Under the pieces are notes generated by a model. The model did no database searches, was not told the origin of the DNA, and was given only the letters and a program-made list of their open reading frames with translations. A stretch of 36,234 nucleotides of DNA, from positions 1 to 36,234 of the forward strand of contig JAKAYQ010000009.1 of the NCBI GenBank assembly GCA_021826725.1, given 5' to 3'. Source of the DNA: Actinomycetes bacterium (GTDB taxonomy: Bacteria > Actinomycetota > Acidimicrobiia > Acidimicrobiales > UBA8190). Within the stretch, counting starts at the first letter, position 1; the number at the start of each line of letters is the position of its first letter. Made by a program: the position numbers and the translations under genes. This document shows, piece by piece, positions 1-8,712 of this stretch.

Positions 1-2
1 AG

Positions 3-1148
3 CTCGCCGTGGTCACCCACGGCGGCGGCAAGGAGCTCGAGGAGCCGGTGGTGGTCCGGCCGACCAGTGAGACGATCATCAACGCCTCGTTCGCCCGCTG
101 GATCCAAAGCCACCGCGACCTGCCGCTGCTCATCAACCAGTGGGCCAACGTGGTGCGCTGGGAGCTGCGCCCCCGCCTCTTCCTGCGGACCACCGAATTC
201 CTGTGGCAGGAGGGCCACACCGCCCATGCCACCGAGCCCGACGCCCACGAGCTCGCCCTGCGCGTGCTGCGCGAGGTCTACGACGACACGATGGCCGAGG
301 TCATGGCCATCCCGGTCCTGACCGGTCGCAAGACCGAGCGCGAGCGCTTCGCCGGCGCCACGACGACGTGGACGTGCGAGGGCATGATGGGCGACGGCAA
401 GGCCCTGCAGATGGCCACCAGCCACGAGCTCGGCCAGAACTTCTCGCGAGCCTTCGACATCACCTTCGCCGACGAGTCCGGCAGCCTGGTCCACGCCTGG
501 CAGACGTCGTGGGGCGCCTCGACCCGCCTGATGGGCGCCCTGATCATGGCGCACGGCGACGACGGCGGGCTCCGCCTTCCCCCCGCCCTCGCCCCGGTCC
601 AGGTCGTCGTCCTGGTGGCACGGGCGGACGAGGGCGTCGGCGAGGCGGCTACCGCCCTGGCCGACGAGCTGCGCGCCGCCGGTGTGCGGGCCGAGGTGGA
701 CGACCACACCGACACGTCGTTCGGGCGCCGGGTGGTCGACTGGGAGCTGAAGGGGGTGCCCGTCCGGGTGGAGATCGGACCCCGTGACCTGGCCGCCGGC
801 CAGGTCACGGTGGTGCGGCGCGACACGGGTGAGAAGCAGGCTGTGCCGCGAACCACTGCCGCCGCCGCCGCGATCGAGCGCCTCGACCTGGTGCAGCACG
901 CCCTGCTGGCCGAGGCGATCAGCCGCCGGGGAGCAGCGACCGTCGAGGTGGCCACCATCGAAGACGCGGTGGCAGCGGCCCAGACCGGGTTCGCCCGCCT
1001 GCCTGCCGCTCTTCTCCTCGACGGCGGCGAGCGTCGCTGCAACGAGGCCGGCGTGTCGGTGCGCTGCGTGCAGACGCCGGACGGCGACCTGCCTGCCGCC
1101 GGGGACGATCTCCGCGGCCTGGTGGCCGTAGTCGCCCGCGCCTACTGA
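3..1148 (+). CDS. proS: Prolyl-tRNA synthetase, archaeal/eukaryotic type (5' end outside window)
   Basis: Cytoplasmic enzyme that charges tRNA-Pro with proline. Only the last roughly 380 residues are present; the frame is open to the left edge, so the ATG-like methionine near base 9 is internal. Visible class II synthetase blocks are motif 2 (RPTSETIIN, then LRTTEFLWQEGHTAH) and motif 3 (GASTRLMGALIM). The anticodon-binding domain follows from about residue 190 (PVQVVVLV). The protein ends in tyrosine (VVARAY), a hallmark of the archaeal/eukaryotic ProRS subfamily, which lacks the large editing insertion of the E. coli enzyme. It is transcribed towards ispG, which lies on the opposite strand; the 156 bp between them hold no gene I can support. 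Identity is firm; subtype is well supported. Confidence 0.95.
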   Translation, partial: LAVVTHGGGKELEEPVVVRPTSETIINASFARWIQSHRDLPLLINQWANVVRWELRPRLFLRTTEFLWQEGHTAHATEPDAHELALRVLREVYDDTMAEVMAIPVLTGRKTERERFAGATTTWTCEGMMGDGKALQMATSHELGQNFSRAFDITFADESGSLVHAWQTSWGASTRLMGALIMAHGDDGGLRLPPALAPVQVVVLVARADEGVGEAATALADELRAAGVRAEVDDHTDTSFGRRVVDWELKGVPVRVEIGPRDLAAGQVTVVRRDTGEKQAVPRTTAAAAAIERLDLVQHALLAEAISRRGAATVEVATIEDAVAAAQTGFARLPAALLLDGGERRCNEAGVSVRCVQTPDGDLPAAGDDLRGLVAVVARAY

Positions 1149-1304
1149 CCAGCTGCGACGTCCGGCAGGGCCACCCGCCGGTGCACCCATACCAGCCACC
1201 CGACGCCGTGCCCGGCACGATCGTCCTCGCCGGTGCTCCCGCCGTCAGCAAACCGTCGGAGCCGCCAACGCCGTCGACGAACCGCCTGAACCGCCGGCGA
1301 ACGG

Positions 1305-2570
1305 TCAGCGAGCCCCGGCAGCGCCCTCGTCGCCCCCGTCGTCCCCACGCACCTTGCGGCGGATCCCCTCGATCCGCTCGCCCGTGCGGTTGGCGTCCGC
1401 CCCCTTGGCCTCGAACAGCGACCGGCGGTCAGCCTCCGCCTCCGCCTCGGCACCGGCATCCGCCGCCGCCAGGCGCGCCTCGACCCCCTCGGCGACGAGC
1501 CGCTCCGCCTCGTCGACCAGCGCGGCCACCATCTCGTCTTCGGGAACGACCCGGACGATCTTCCCCTTGATGAAGAGATGCCCCCGGTGGCGTCCCGCAG
1601 CGATGCCCAGGTCGGCCTCGCGTGCTTCGCCGGGGCCGTTGACCACGCAGCCCATGACGGCCACCTGCAGCGGCAGGTTCCGCTCCTCGAGCGCTGCCTG
1701 AGCAGCAGCAGCAACGCCGATCACGTCGATCTCCGCGCGCCCGCAGCTGGGGCATGCGATCAAGTCGAGCCCCTTGCGCTCCCGAAGGCCCAGGGCCTCG
1801 AGCAGCTGGCGACCGGCGCGTGCTTCTTCGACAGGGTCTGCCGTGAGCGAGAACCGGATGGTGTCGCCGATGCCCTCGGCCAGGAGCGTCGCTATCCCGG
1901 CCGTCGCCTTCACCAGGCCTGCCGGCGGTGGCCCCGCCTCGGTGACCCCGAGGTGCAGCGGGTGGTCGAAGGTCTCGGACGCGAGCCGGTAGGCGGCGAT
2001 CATGAGCGGCACCGACGATGCCTTGACCGAGATCTTGACATCGTCGAAGCCGACCTCCTCGAACAGCGCCAGCTCCATGCGGGCCGACTCGACGAGCGCC
2101 TCGGGGGTGGCCCCGCCGAACCGGCGGTACAGCTCGGGGTGCAACGACCCGGCGTTCACCCCGATGCGGACCGGCACGGAGCGATCCCGGGCCTCGGCCG
2201 CCACCTGCTTGATCTCCGCTTCCTTGCGCAGGTTGCCGGGGTTGAGGCGAAGGCCCTGCACGCCAGCCTCGAGAGCAGCCAACGCCATCTCGTGGTGGAA
2301 GTGGATATCGGCCACGATCGGCACCGGTGAGCGGGGCACGATGTGCGCCAGACCCTCCGCTGCCTCCTCCTCGTTGCACGTGCAGCGGACGATGTCGGCT
2401 CCAGCGGCGGCCAGTGCGTAGATCTGGGCGAGGGTGCCCTCGACGTCGGCCGTCTTCGTCGTCGTCATCGACTGCACCGACACCGGGGCGTCGCCTCCGA
2501 TGGGCACCCCGCCGATGCGGATCTGCCTGGTGCGTCGGCGTTCCGCCATTGTCACGATCGGCCGGCTCAT
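1305..2570 (-). CDS. ispG: 4-hydroxy-3-methylbut-2-en-1-yl diphosphate synthase (IspG/GcpE)
   Basis: [4Fe-4S] enzyme of the MEP isoprenoid pathway that converts MEcPP to HMBPP. The N-terminal TIM-barrel begins RIGGVPIGGDAPVSVQSMTTT; the C-terminal reductase-like domain shows the cluster cysteines in CPSCGRAEIDV and GCVVNGPGEA. The start was set at the ATG at 2570 because a perfect GGAGG (2576-2580) lies 5 nt upstream; a longer frame to 2684 has no such support. The protein is 421 residues, longer than the roughly 370-390 usual for bacteria. The surplus is a charged, Ala/Glu-rich C-terminal tail of about 50 residues after the conserved domain. It is the last gene of the rpsB-to-ispG run, 159 bp after rseP, and pairs with dxr two genes upstream. 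Confidence 0.96.
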   Translation of the reverse strand: MSRPIVTMAERRRTRQIRIGGVPIGGDAPVSVQSMTTTKTADVEGTLAQIYALAAAGADIVRCTCNEEEAAEGLAHIVPRSPVPIVADIHFHHEMALAALEAGVQGLRLNPGNLRKEAEIKQVAAEARDRSVPVRIGVNAGSLHPELYRRFGGATPEALVESARMELALFEEVGFDDVKISVKASSVPLMIAAYRLASETFDHPLHLGVTEAGPPPAGLVKATAGIATLLAEGIGDTIRFSLTADPVEEARAGRQLLEALGLRERKGLDLIACPSCGRAEIDVIGVAAAAQAALEERNLPLQVAVMGCVVNGPGEAREADLGIAAGRHRGHLFIKGKIVRVVPEDEMVAALVDEAERLVAEGVEARLAAADAGAEAEAEADRRSLFEAKGADANRTGERIEGIRRKVRGDDGGDEGAAGAR

Positions 2571-2729
2571 TCGTACCTCCTGGTCGTCACCCACCATCTT
2601 GGCCTGCCCGGGACCCCCGGCGCGCCCGGGTCGCCTCGGCGACGCGGCAGGCGAGCGTCCAGAGCGGTTTGGCGCCCAGGTCACGGGATGAATTGCGGCC
2701 GGCTCACCCCAAACCGGTCGGCGGCCGGC

Positions 2730-4220
2730 TCACTGGAACGGGTTGACGACCGGATGGGTGATGTCGAGGAACACGGCAGAACCCACGAACACGAGCAGGA
2801 AGAGCACGAAGGCGTAGGCCACGGGCATCAGCTTCGTCACGTCGGCGACGTAGCGCCGGCCCCGGCGGCTGCGCAGGCGCTCGTACACCGCCACCAGGAC
2901 ATGGCCGCCGTCGAGCGGCAGCATGGGGAAGAGGTTGGCGATGCCGATGAAGACGTCGATGGAGACCAGGACCTCGATGAGGTACAGCGGCCCTGCCTGG
3001 GCACCTTGGGTGGCAGTCCGGACGACCCCGTAGATCGACTCCGGGCGAGTACCGTTCTGCGCTGCCTGGGCGGCCCGCTTGGAGCTCCCCAGCTGGGAGA
3101 AGAAGCTCGTCAGGCCATGGAGCGAGAACGTCGAGCCGAGAGCGGACATCGACGACGACACCACCCGTCCGAAGTCGACGCCGGCGACGCGCACCCCGGC
3201 GAGCGGTCCCATCGTGGCGAGCGGCCCCTGGCCGACCTGGACTCCGATCCGCCCTTTCGTGACCGTCGCACCGTTCGCCCCGGACCCCGACGTCGCCGGG
3301 ACGGTGACCGCCGCCGGGGTGACCACCACCGCCCGGCGTTTGCCACCACGCTCGATGGTCAGCCGCACGGGCCGGCCCGCATGGCTGCCGATCACCTGGA
3401 CGAGCGCCGACTCGGAGCCCACCGGCCGCCCGTCGACCTGCACGATGACGTCACCGGCCCGCAGGCCGGCGGCGCGTGCAGGGTCGACGCCGTGGGCGAC
3501 CGGTGCCAGGCCGACGATGCTCACGGCGTCTGCACGCGGCACGCCGATGAACACGAGGAGCCCCCACAACATGAGCAGAGCGGTGAGGAAGTGCATGAAC
3601 GAGCCGGCGACGGCCACCATCAGGCGGTTGTGGAACGGCTGCTGCCGGTAGGTGCGGGCCTCGTCGGCAGGATCGACCTCCTCCAGGCTGCTCATCCCGA
3701 CGATCTTGACGTACCCCCCAGCCGGGATCGCCTTGATCCCGTACTCGGTCTCCCCCCGCCGCACCGACCACAATCGGGGTCCGAACCCGAGGAAGAACTC
3801 GGTGACCTTCATGTGGCTCCACTTGGCGGTCAGGAAGTGCCCCAGCTCGTGGAGCATCACCATCAGGATGATCGCCGACACCACGATAAGCAGCGCCGTC
3901 TGGTGGGCGACGATGGCCAGCGCCACGATCACGGCCACGACGACCCCGAGGCGGAGCAGCGCCCGTCGCTGACCGGCCGGCGCGCTCGGCGGCTCCCCGG
4001 GACCGCCATGGTCAGCGGTCACCGACGCTCGCTCACCCCGTTTGCTCGCCGCCAGCCTGCCGGAAGCCACGATCCCCGTCCGCGGTCCCCCAGATCCATC
4101 CGGTGCGGCCGCCCCTGGCGACACAGCCACATCCGGCGGCACAGCCACATCCGGCGTACCCGCCCCTGCCACCGCGCCAGGCCGTCTGTCCACCGAGCCG
4201 CCGTTCAGGGGCCGCCTCAT
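2730..4220 (-). CDS. rseP: RseP-like site-2 intramembrane zinc metalloprotease with PDZ domain
   Basis: Membrane protease of the M50 family, which cleaves membrane-spanning substrates such as anti-sigma factors. The zinc motif HELGH is near residues 122-126 inside the first hydrophobic segments. A PDZ domain sits around residues 230-330, and the third metal ligand lies in LPLDGGH near residue 433, next to C-terminal membrane helices. The ATG at 4220 overlaps the dxr stop codon as ATGA and has a GGGAG 8 nt upstream inside dxr, so the start is favoured. This gives about 85 hydrophilic, Pro/Gly-rich residues before the first membrane helix. A GTG near 4020 would remove most of them and cannot be excluded. 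Gene order dxr-rseP-ispG is common in actinobacteria. Confidence 0.93.
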   Translation of the reverse strand: MRRPLNGGSVDRRPGAVAGAGTPDVAVPPDVAVSPGAAAPDGSGGPRTGIVASGRLAASKRGERASVTADHGGPGEPPSAPAGQRRALLRLGVVVAVIVALAIVAHQTALLIVVSAIILMVMLHELGHFLTAKWSHMKVTEFFLGFGPRLWSVRRGETEYGIKAIPAGGYVKIVGMSSLEEVDPADEARTYRQQPFHNRLMVAVAGSFMHFLTALLMLWGLLVFIGVPRADAVSIVGLAPVAHGVDPARAAGLRAGDVIVQVDGRPVGSESALVQVIGSHAGRPVRLTIERGGKRRAVVVTPAAVTVPATSGSGANGATVTKGRIGVQVGQGPLATMGPLAGVRVAGVDFGRVVSSSMSALGSTFSLHGLTSFFSQLGSSKRAAQAAQNGTRPESIYGVVRTATQGAQAGPLYLIEVLVSIDVFIGIANLFPMLPLDGGHVLVAVYERLRSRRGRRYVADVTKLMPVAYAFVLFLLVFVGSAVFLDITHPVVNPFQ

Positions 4221-5440
4221 GCTGCCCACTCCCGGTCGTCGACGATCGCCCCGGCCACGGAGCGTGCGTGGCAGTCCGATTCGACCACCTCCTCTACCGA
4301 AGCTGGGCTCCCCGTCTCGCACTGCGCCAGGGTCGCCTCCACCACTTCGGCGATGGCACACCAAGGCAGCCGCTTGTCGAGGAAGGCGTCCACCGCCACC
4401 TCGTTTGCCGCGTTGAGCCAGGCCGGCGCGTGGCCACCGGCCCGCCCCGCTGCCTCGGCCAGGGCCAGGCAGCGGAAGGCCTCGCGATCGGGCGGCTCGA
4501 AGTCGAGCCGGCCGAGCGCAGTCCAGTCGATGGCACCGAACAGATGGGGAAGCCGCTCGGGGTACCCCAGCGCGTACCCGATGGGGAGCCGCATGTCGGG
4601 CATCGACAGCTGGGCGACGGTGGACCCGTCGCAGAATTCGACCATCGAGTGGACGACCGACTGCGGGTGCACGACGACCTCGATGGCGTCGTAGTCGATG
4701 CCGAACAGCTCGTGGGCCTCGATGACCTCGAGGCCCTTGTTCATGAGCGTCGACGAGTCCACAGTGTTCTGCAGGCCCATCTGCCACGTAGGGTGCGCCA
4801 GCGCCTCGTCGACGCCGACGGCGTGCAGCTCCGCCAGGGTACGACCCCGGAACGGCCCACCCGATGCGGTCAGGACCAGCCGGCCCACCTCGCCGAACGC
4901 GCCCGCCCGCAGGCACTGGTGGAGCGCACAGTGCTCGGAGTCGACGGGGACGATCGAACCGCCGCTGGCGTTGCGGACGGCCTGCACCACCGGCGCCCCG
5001 GCGATGAACGACTGCTTGTTGGCCAGCGCCAGGCGTCGCCCGGCATGCAGCGCTGCCAGGGTGACGGGCAGGCCGGCGAACCCGACCACGGCGTTGAGCA
5101 CCACGTCAGCACGTGACGCCAGCTCGCGCAGGCCGTCGACGCCGGCAAGGACCTCGGTCCCGGCCGGGACCCGGGCAGCCAGCGCACCGGCGAGCGTCTC
5201 GTCACCGATGGCGACCGCGTCCGGCCGCAGCAGGGATGCCTGCTCGGCCAGTCGGTCGATCGAGCGTTGCGCGCCGAGCCCGACGACCCGGAACCGGTCC
5301 GGGTGGGCGCGCACCACGTCCACGGCCTGGGTCCCGATCGACCCCGTGGAGCCGAGAAGCGCCACCGTCGTCTCGCCACCAGCACGTCCGCTCTGCGTCA
5401 CCGCCAGGTCCGGCGCTGTCGGCTGCGTCCCTCGGTCCAT
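4217..5440 (-). CDS. dxr: 1-deoxy-D-xylulose 5-phosphate reductoisomerase
   Basis: NADPH-dependent enzyme of the MEP pathway that makes 2-C-methyl-D-erythritol 4-phosphate. The Rossmann motif is GSTGSIGTQAVDVV near residue 30. Metal and substrate sites include VPVDSEHCALHQCL, LTASGGPFRGR and WQMGLQNTVDSSTLMNKGLE, followed by HPQSVVHSMVEF. At 407 residues it is close to the family length. The ATG at 5440 was chosen because GGAGAGG lies just upstream and the N-terminus then fits the family; the open frame extends further but encodes low-complexity sequence. Its stop overlaps the rseP start (ATGA at 4217-4220), so the two are probably translationally coupled. About 100 bp without a gene separate it from cdsA. 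Confidence 0.96.
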   Translation of the reverse strand: MDRGTQPTAPDLAVTQSGRAGGETTVALLGSTGSIGTQAVDVVRAHPDRFRVVGLGAQRSIDRLAEQASLLRPDAVAIGDETLAGALAARVPAGTEVLAGVDGLRELASRADVVLNAVVGFAGLPVTLAALHAGRRLALANKQSFIAGAPVVQAVRNASGGSIVPVDSEHCALHQCLRAGAFGEVGRLVLTASGGPFRGRTLAELHAVGVDEALAHPTWQMGLQNTVDSSTLMNKGLEVIEAHELFGIDYDAIEVVVHPQSVVHSMVEFCDGSTVAQLSMPDMRLPIGYALGYPERLPHLFGAIDWTALGRLDFEPPDREAFRCLALAEAAGRAGGHAPAWLNAANEVAVDAFLDKRLPWCAIAEVVEATLAQCETGSPASVEEVVESDCHARSVAGAIVDDREWAA

Positions 5441-5540
5441 CTCGTCCTCTCCATCGCCTCCGTCACCATCGTCGCAGGTCGGCCGGCGCTGAAGGGCGCG
5501 AGGAGCGGCAGTGGCGACCGGTCGGCTCCGATCTGCCTTC

Positions 5541-7337
5541 TCACCCGAGGTGCAGTGCTCGGACCAAGAAGAACGTCGCGGGGAGCACGAAGAACAGGGC
5601 GTCGAACCGGTCGAGGAGCCCACCGTGCCCTGGCAGCACGGTCCCCATGTCCTTGACACCGATCTCGCGCTTGATCAGGGATTCACACAAGTCGCCCAGC
5701 GGTGCCACCACGGCCACGATGGCGCCGAGCACCGCGGCGGTGCCCGGCGTCCAGGGGTGGACGTGCCCGGTGACGAAGATGGAGACCACCAGGGTCAGCA
5801 CAGCACCGCCGGCCGCGCCCTCCCAGGTCTTGTTGGGGCTGACGCCAGGTGCCAAGGGGTGTCGACCGAGCCAGGCACCGATGGCGAGCGCCCCGATGTC
5901 GTTCGCCACCACGGCGGCGATGGCCCCGAAGATGAAGGCGACGCCATGGCGGTTGGGGAAGAGCCCGGGGGCCAGCAGCAGCGAAGCGAACGACCCGAGC
6001 AGCCCCACCCACGCGAAGGCCATGACCGTCGCGCCGATGCCGTCGATGGGCGACCCGCGGCCGATACGGAACAGATACCACAGCATCGTCGTGATCACCA
6101 CCAGCACGGTCACCAGTGGCAGCGCACCAACGCCCCTGTCGTAGGCCGCCACCATGATGGCGACGGTGCCGACCAGACCTACCAGCGTGGCTGGGCGGTG
6201 GCCCGCCTTGTGCAGCGCGCCGTACAGCTCGGCCGCGGCGGCGACCACCACCACAGTCACCAGGATCATCACGTAACGCGGTCCCGCCGCCATGCTGGCC
6301 AGGGCGACGACAGCGAAGACGAGCCCGGTGCCGATGGCCATCGGCACGCTCCGCCGGCTCGGCTCGCCTTCGGCGACCGCCACCGGAGGCTCCCCTGTCC
6401 GAGATGCAGTCCGGGATTCGCCTGCTGGCCGTGCGCGGCCCCTCCGGGCCGCGCCACCACGGCTTCGCGCCGAGCGCCGGACGGCGGGCGCAGAACCACG
6501 CCCGACCGGGTTGCCGGACCGGTCATCGCCACCCGGAGCGAGGTCCGCGGCGGAACCGGTACCCGCACCGGTACGTGCCGGAGCCGGGTCGAGGGAGGTC
6601 GTCGCCGGGAGCGGATCGCCGGGACTGCTGTCGCCGGGCACGGCCGTCCCCTGGCCATCACCGGCAAGCCCCGACGGCGCACCGCTCCATCCGGCGCCGG
6701 GCTCCGGCGCATCGGAGGACCCGGTGATCCCCACCTCGTCCCATGCCCCGGCGGGCTCGTCGGCCTCGTCCCAGGACGGATCGAGATCGTCGTGGCCGGA
6801 GCCGAGGGCTCCTACCCGGGTTCCCTCGTCCGCCAGCAGCGACGGCTCGAACGACACGTCCTCCCACTCGTGCGGATGCTCACGCCACGCCGGCCCCCCC
6901 CCGAGCACGGCCGACCACGGGTCGTCGGGGTCACCGGCCCGGTCCAAGATGGCTGGCACCTGACCCGTGGGCGGGTCGGTCCAGTGCGGCATGTCGGGAG
7001 CCGTGAGCCGGCCCCCACCGGCCTCCGTGTCGCCGCCGCCAGCCCCGATCGGCTGCCCGCTGCCCACCTCGTCGAGATCCCCCTGGATCGCCGCCGGAGG
7101 CTGCTCCACCCACACGGCGTCGGCGCCGAGCCTCACCGCTGCCGCCCCCTGGACGCGGCCCACCGCCGCTCCGGCGTCCACCGGCTCACGCGGCTCGTCG
7201 CCGGCCGGCGCACCGCCGGCGAGGGCCTCGACGGCAGGCTGGGCCCCGACGATCCGAACCCGCTCGGTCACGGGATATTCGACGGGCACCGTTGCAGCGC
7301 CGGTCGTTTCGCGGTCCTCGACCTCGTGGTCGTCCAC
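5541..7337 (-). CDS. cdsA: Phosphatidate cytidylyltransferase with a long N-terminal extension
   Basis: Integral membrane enzyme that makes CDP-diacylglycerol from phosphatidic acid and CTP, the branch point of phospholipid synthesis. The C-terminal 270 residues carry several hydrophobic helices and the CdsA signature: SPNKTWEG, then KREIGVKDMG and LPGHGGLLDRFD. The remaining ~325 N-terminal residues are predicted soluble, acidic at first, then Pro/Gly/Arg-rich. They contain an aromatic patch, PHWTDPPTGQVPAIL, that looks like a constrained motif rather than filler. The GTG at 7337 is preceded by AGGAGG with a 4-5 nt spacer, so the extension appears genuinely translated. Family members are usually about 270-300 residues. 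It lies 38 bp downstream of frr in the same run. Confidence 0.93.
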   Translation of the reverse strand: MDDHEVEDRETTGAATVPVEYPVTERVRIVGAQPAVEALAGGAPAGDEPREPVDAGAAVGRVQGAAAVRLGADAVWVEQPPAAIQGDLDEVGSGQPIGAGGGDTEAGGGRLTAPDMPHWTDPPTGQVPAILDRAGDPDDPWSAVLGGGPAWREHPHEWEDVSFEPSLLADEGTRVGALGSGHDDLDPSWDEADEPAGAWDEVGITGSSDAPEPGAGWSGAPSGLAGDGQGTAVPGDSSPGDPLPATTSLDPAPARTGAGTGSAADLAPGGDDRSGNPVGRGSAPAVRRSARSRGGAARRGRARPAGESRTASRTGEPPVAVAEGEPSRRSVPMAIGTGLVFAVVALASMAAGPRYVMILVTVVVVAAAAELYGALHKAGHRPATLVGLVGTVAIMVAAYDRGVGALPLVTVLVVITTMLWYLFRIGRGSPIDGIGATVMAFAWVGLLGSFASLLLAPGLFPNRHGVAFIFGAIAAVVANDIGALAIGAWLGRHPLAPGVSPNKTWEGAAGGAVLTLVVSIFVTGHVHPWTPGTAAVLGAIVAVVAPLGDLCESLIKREIGVKDMGTVLPGHGGLLDRFDALFFVLPATFFLVRALHLG

Positions 7338-7375
7338 GTCGCCTCCTCGGTCGGCCGGATGAACCGGCCGACCCG

Positions 7376-7948
7376 TCAGATCTCGAGGAGCTCCTGCTCC
7401 TTGTGGGCCAGGAGCTTGTCGACGGCGGTGACCATGTCGTGGGTGAGCTTGTCGAGCTCTCGCTCCTGGCGCTCGAGCTCGTCGGCAGAGATGGCACCGT
7501 CGTGCTCGAACCCCTCGAGCTCGTGCCGAGCGGTGCGGCGCAGGTTCCGCACGGCGACCCGCCCCTCCTCGGCCTTGTGACGCACGACCTTCACCAGCTC
7601 GCGGCGCCGCTCCTCGGTGAGCGGCGGGAACGTCAACCGGATCACCGTGCCGTCGTTGCTCGGGTTGATGCCCAGGTCGGACGTGCGGATCGCCTTTTCG
7701 ATGGCGGGCACCGTCGACTTGTCGTACGGCGAGATGACGAGCATGCGCGGCTCGGGCACGCTGAGGCCAGCCACGGTGCGCAGCTCCACCTCCGAGCCGT
7801 AGATGTCCACCCGCAGGTGCTCGACCAGGGCCGCGGTGGCCCGTCCACTTCGCACCGCGGCGAACTCCCCACGGGTGTGGTCGACCGCCTTGTCCATGCG
7901 ATCGCGCGTCTCGTCGAGGACCAGCGTCGCCAGCTCGTCGTCGCTCAT
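7376..7948 (-). CDS. frr: Ribosome recycling factor
   Basis: Acts with EF-G to split post-termination ribosomes. The 190-residue protein is close to the standard length of about 185 and shows typical features: FAAVRSGRATAALVEHL near the N-terminus, the domain II segment LVISPYDKSTVPAIEKAI, and INPSNDGTVIRLTFPPLTEERR. The C-terminal helices end in DKLLAHKEQELLEI. Its ATG overlaps the pyrH stop codon as ATGA (7945-7948), indicating translational coupling. The order pyrH-frr-cdsA is widely conserved. Confidence 0.97.
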   Translation of the reverse strand: MSDDELATLVLDETRDRMDKAVDHTRGEFAAVRSGRATAALVEHLRVDIYGSEVELRTVAGLSVPEPRMLVISPYDKSTVPAIEKAIRTSDLGINPSNDGTVIRLTFPPLTEERRRELVKVVRHKAEEGRVAVRNLRRTARHELEGFEHDGAISADELERQERELDKLTHDMVTAVDKLLAHKEQELLEI

Positions 7949-8712
7949 CGGATCAGCGTACCGATCTCGTCGCCCGCGAGCGCCCGGCGGACCGCGCCGG
8001 GCGCCATCAGGTCGAACACCAGGATGGGAAGCTTGTTGTCCTTGCAGAAGGTGATCGCTGTCAGGTCCATGACCCGGAGGTCGCGGTTGACGACGTCCAT
8101 GAAGGTGACCTCGTCGAAGCGGACCGCGGTGGGGTCCAGCTTGGGGTCGGCGCTGTAGACGCCGTCCACCCCCGAGTGGGTGCCTTTCAGCAACATCTCC
8201 GCTTCGATCTCCGCTGCCCGGAGCGCGGCGGAGGTGTCCGTTGTGAAGTACGGGTTCCCCATGCCGGCAGCGAAGATGACGACACGGCCCTTTTCGAGAT
8301 GGCGGATGGCGCGACGGCGGATGTAGGGCTCCGCCACCTCCGCCATGTGGATGGCGGTCAGCACCCGTGTCGGCTGGCCCAGGCGCTCGATGGCGTCCTG
8401 CAGCGCCAGGGCATTGATCACGGTGCCGAGCATGCCCATGGTGTCCGACGTGGCGCGGTCGATCCCCTGGCCCTCGCCCGTCGTCCCCCGCCAGATGTTG
8501 CCCCCGCCGACCATGATCGCCAGCTCCGGTTCGAGCTCATGGCAGACCGCCGCGATGTCGCCGGCCAGGCGCTCGACCACCACCGCGTCGATCGCCTCGT
8601 CGGATGCCGAGGACGCCAAGGCCTCGCCCGACATCTTCAGGACGAGGCGCCGGCCCCTGCGGACAGGGTCTCCGGAGGCCACGACCGGGCTCGACGGTTC
8701 CGACGCGCTCAA
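7945..8712 (-). CDS. pyrH: UMP kinase
   Basis: Hexameric bacterial UMP kinase of the amino-acid-kinase fold that phosphorylates UMP to UDP. Visible motifs are LVLKMSGEAL (phosphate-binding start), MVGGGNIWRG, the ATSDTMGMLGTVINALAL segment, and THSGVDGVYSADP in the nucleotide region. The best start is a TTG at 8712 that overlaps the tsf stop codon as TTGA. It gives a 255-residue protein with about 22 residues before the first strand. No strong ribosome-binding site is visible for it, and no better in-frame start precedes the core, so coupling to tsf translation is likely. The downstream end overlaps frr. Confidence 0.96.
   Translation of the reverse strand: MSASEPSSPVVASGDPVRRGRRLVLKMSGEALASSASDEAIDAVVVERLAGDIAAVCHELEPELAIMVGGGNIWRGTTGEGQGIDRATSDTMGMLGTVINALALQDAIERLGQPTRVLTAIHMAEVAEPYIRRRAIRHLEKGRVVIFAAGMGNPYFTTDTSAALRAAEIEAEMLLKGTHSGVDGVYSADPKLDPTAVRFDEVTFMDVVNRDLRVMDLTAITFCKDNKLPILVFDLMAPGAVRRALAGDEIGTLIR

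Noticed and set aside
2343-4694. A 783-codon plus-strand open frame across ispG-rseP-dxr
   Set aside because: It is antisense to three well-conserved genes, has His/Arg/Gln-rich composition and no domain; long antisense frames are expected at this GC content.
5511-7580. A 689-codon plus-strand open frame opposite cdsA
   Set aside because: It is antisense to the CdsA catalytic domain and its supported N-terminus; no recognisable motif.
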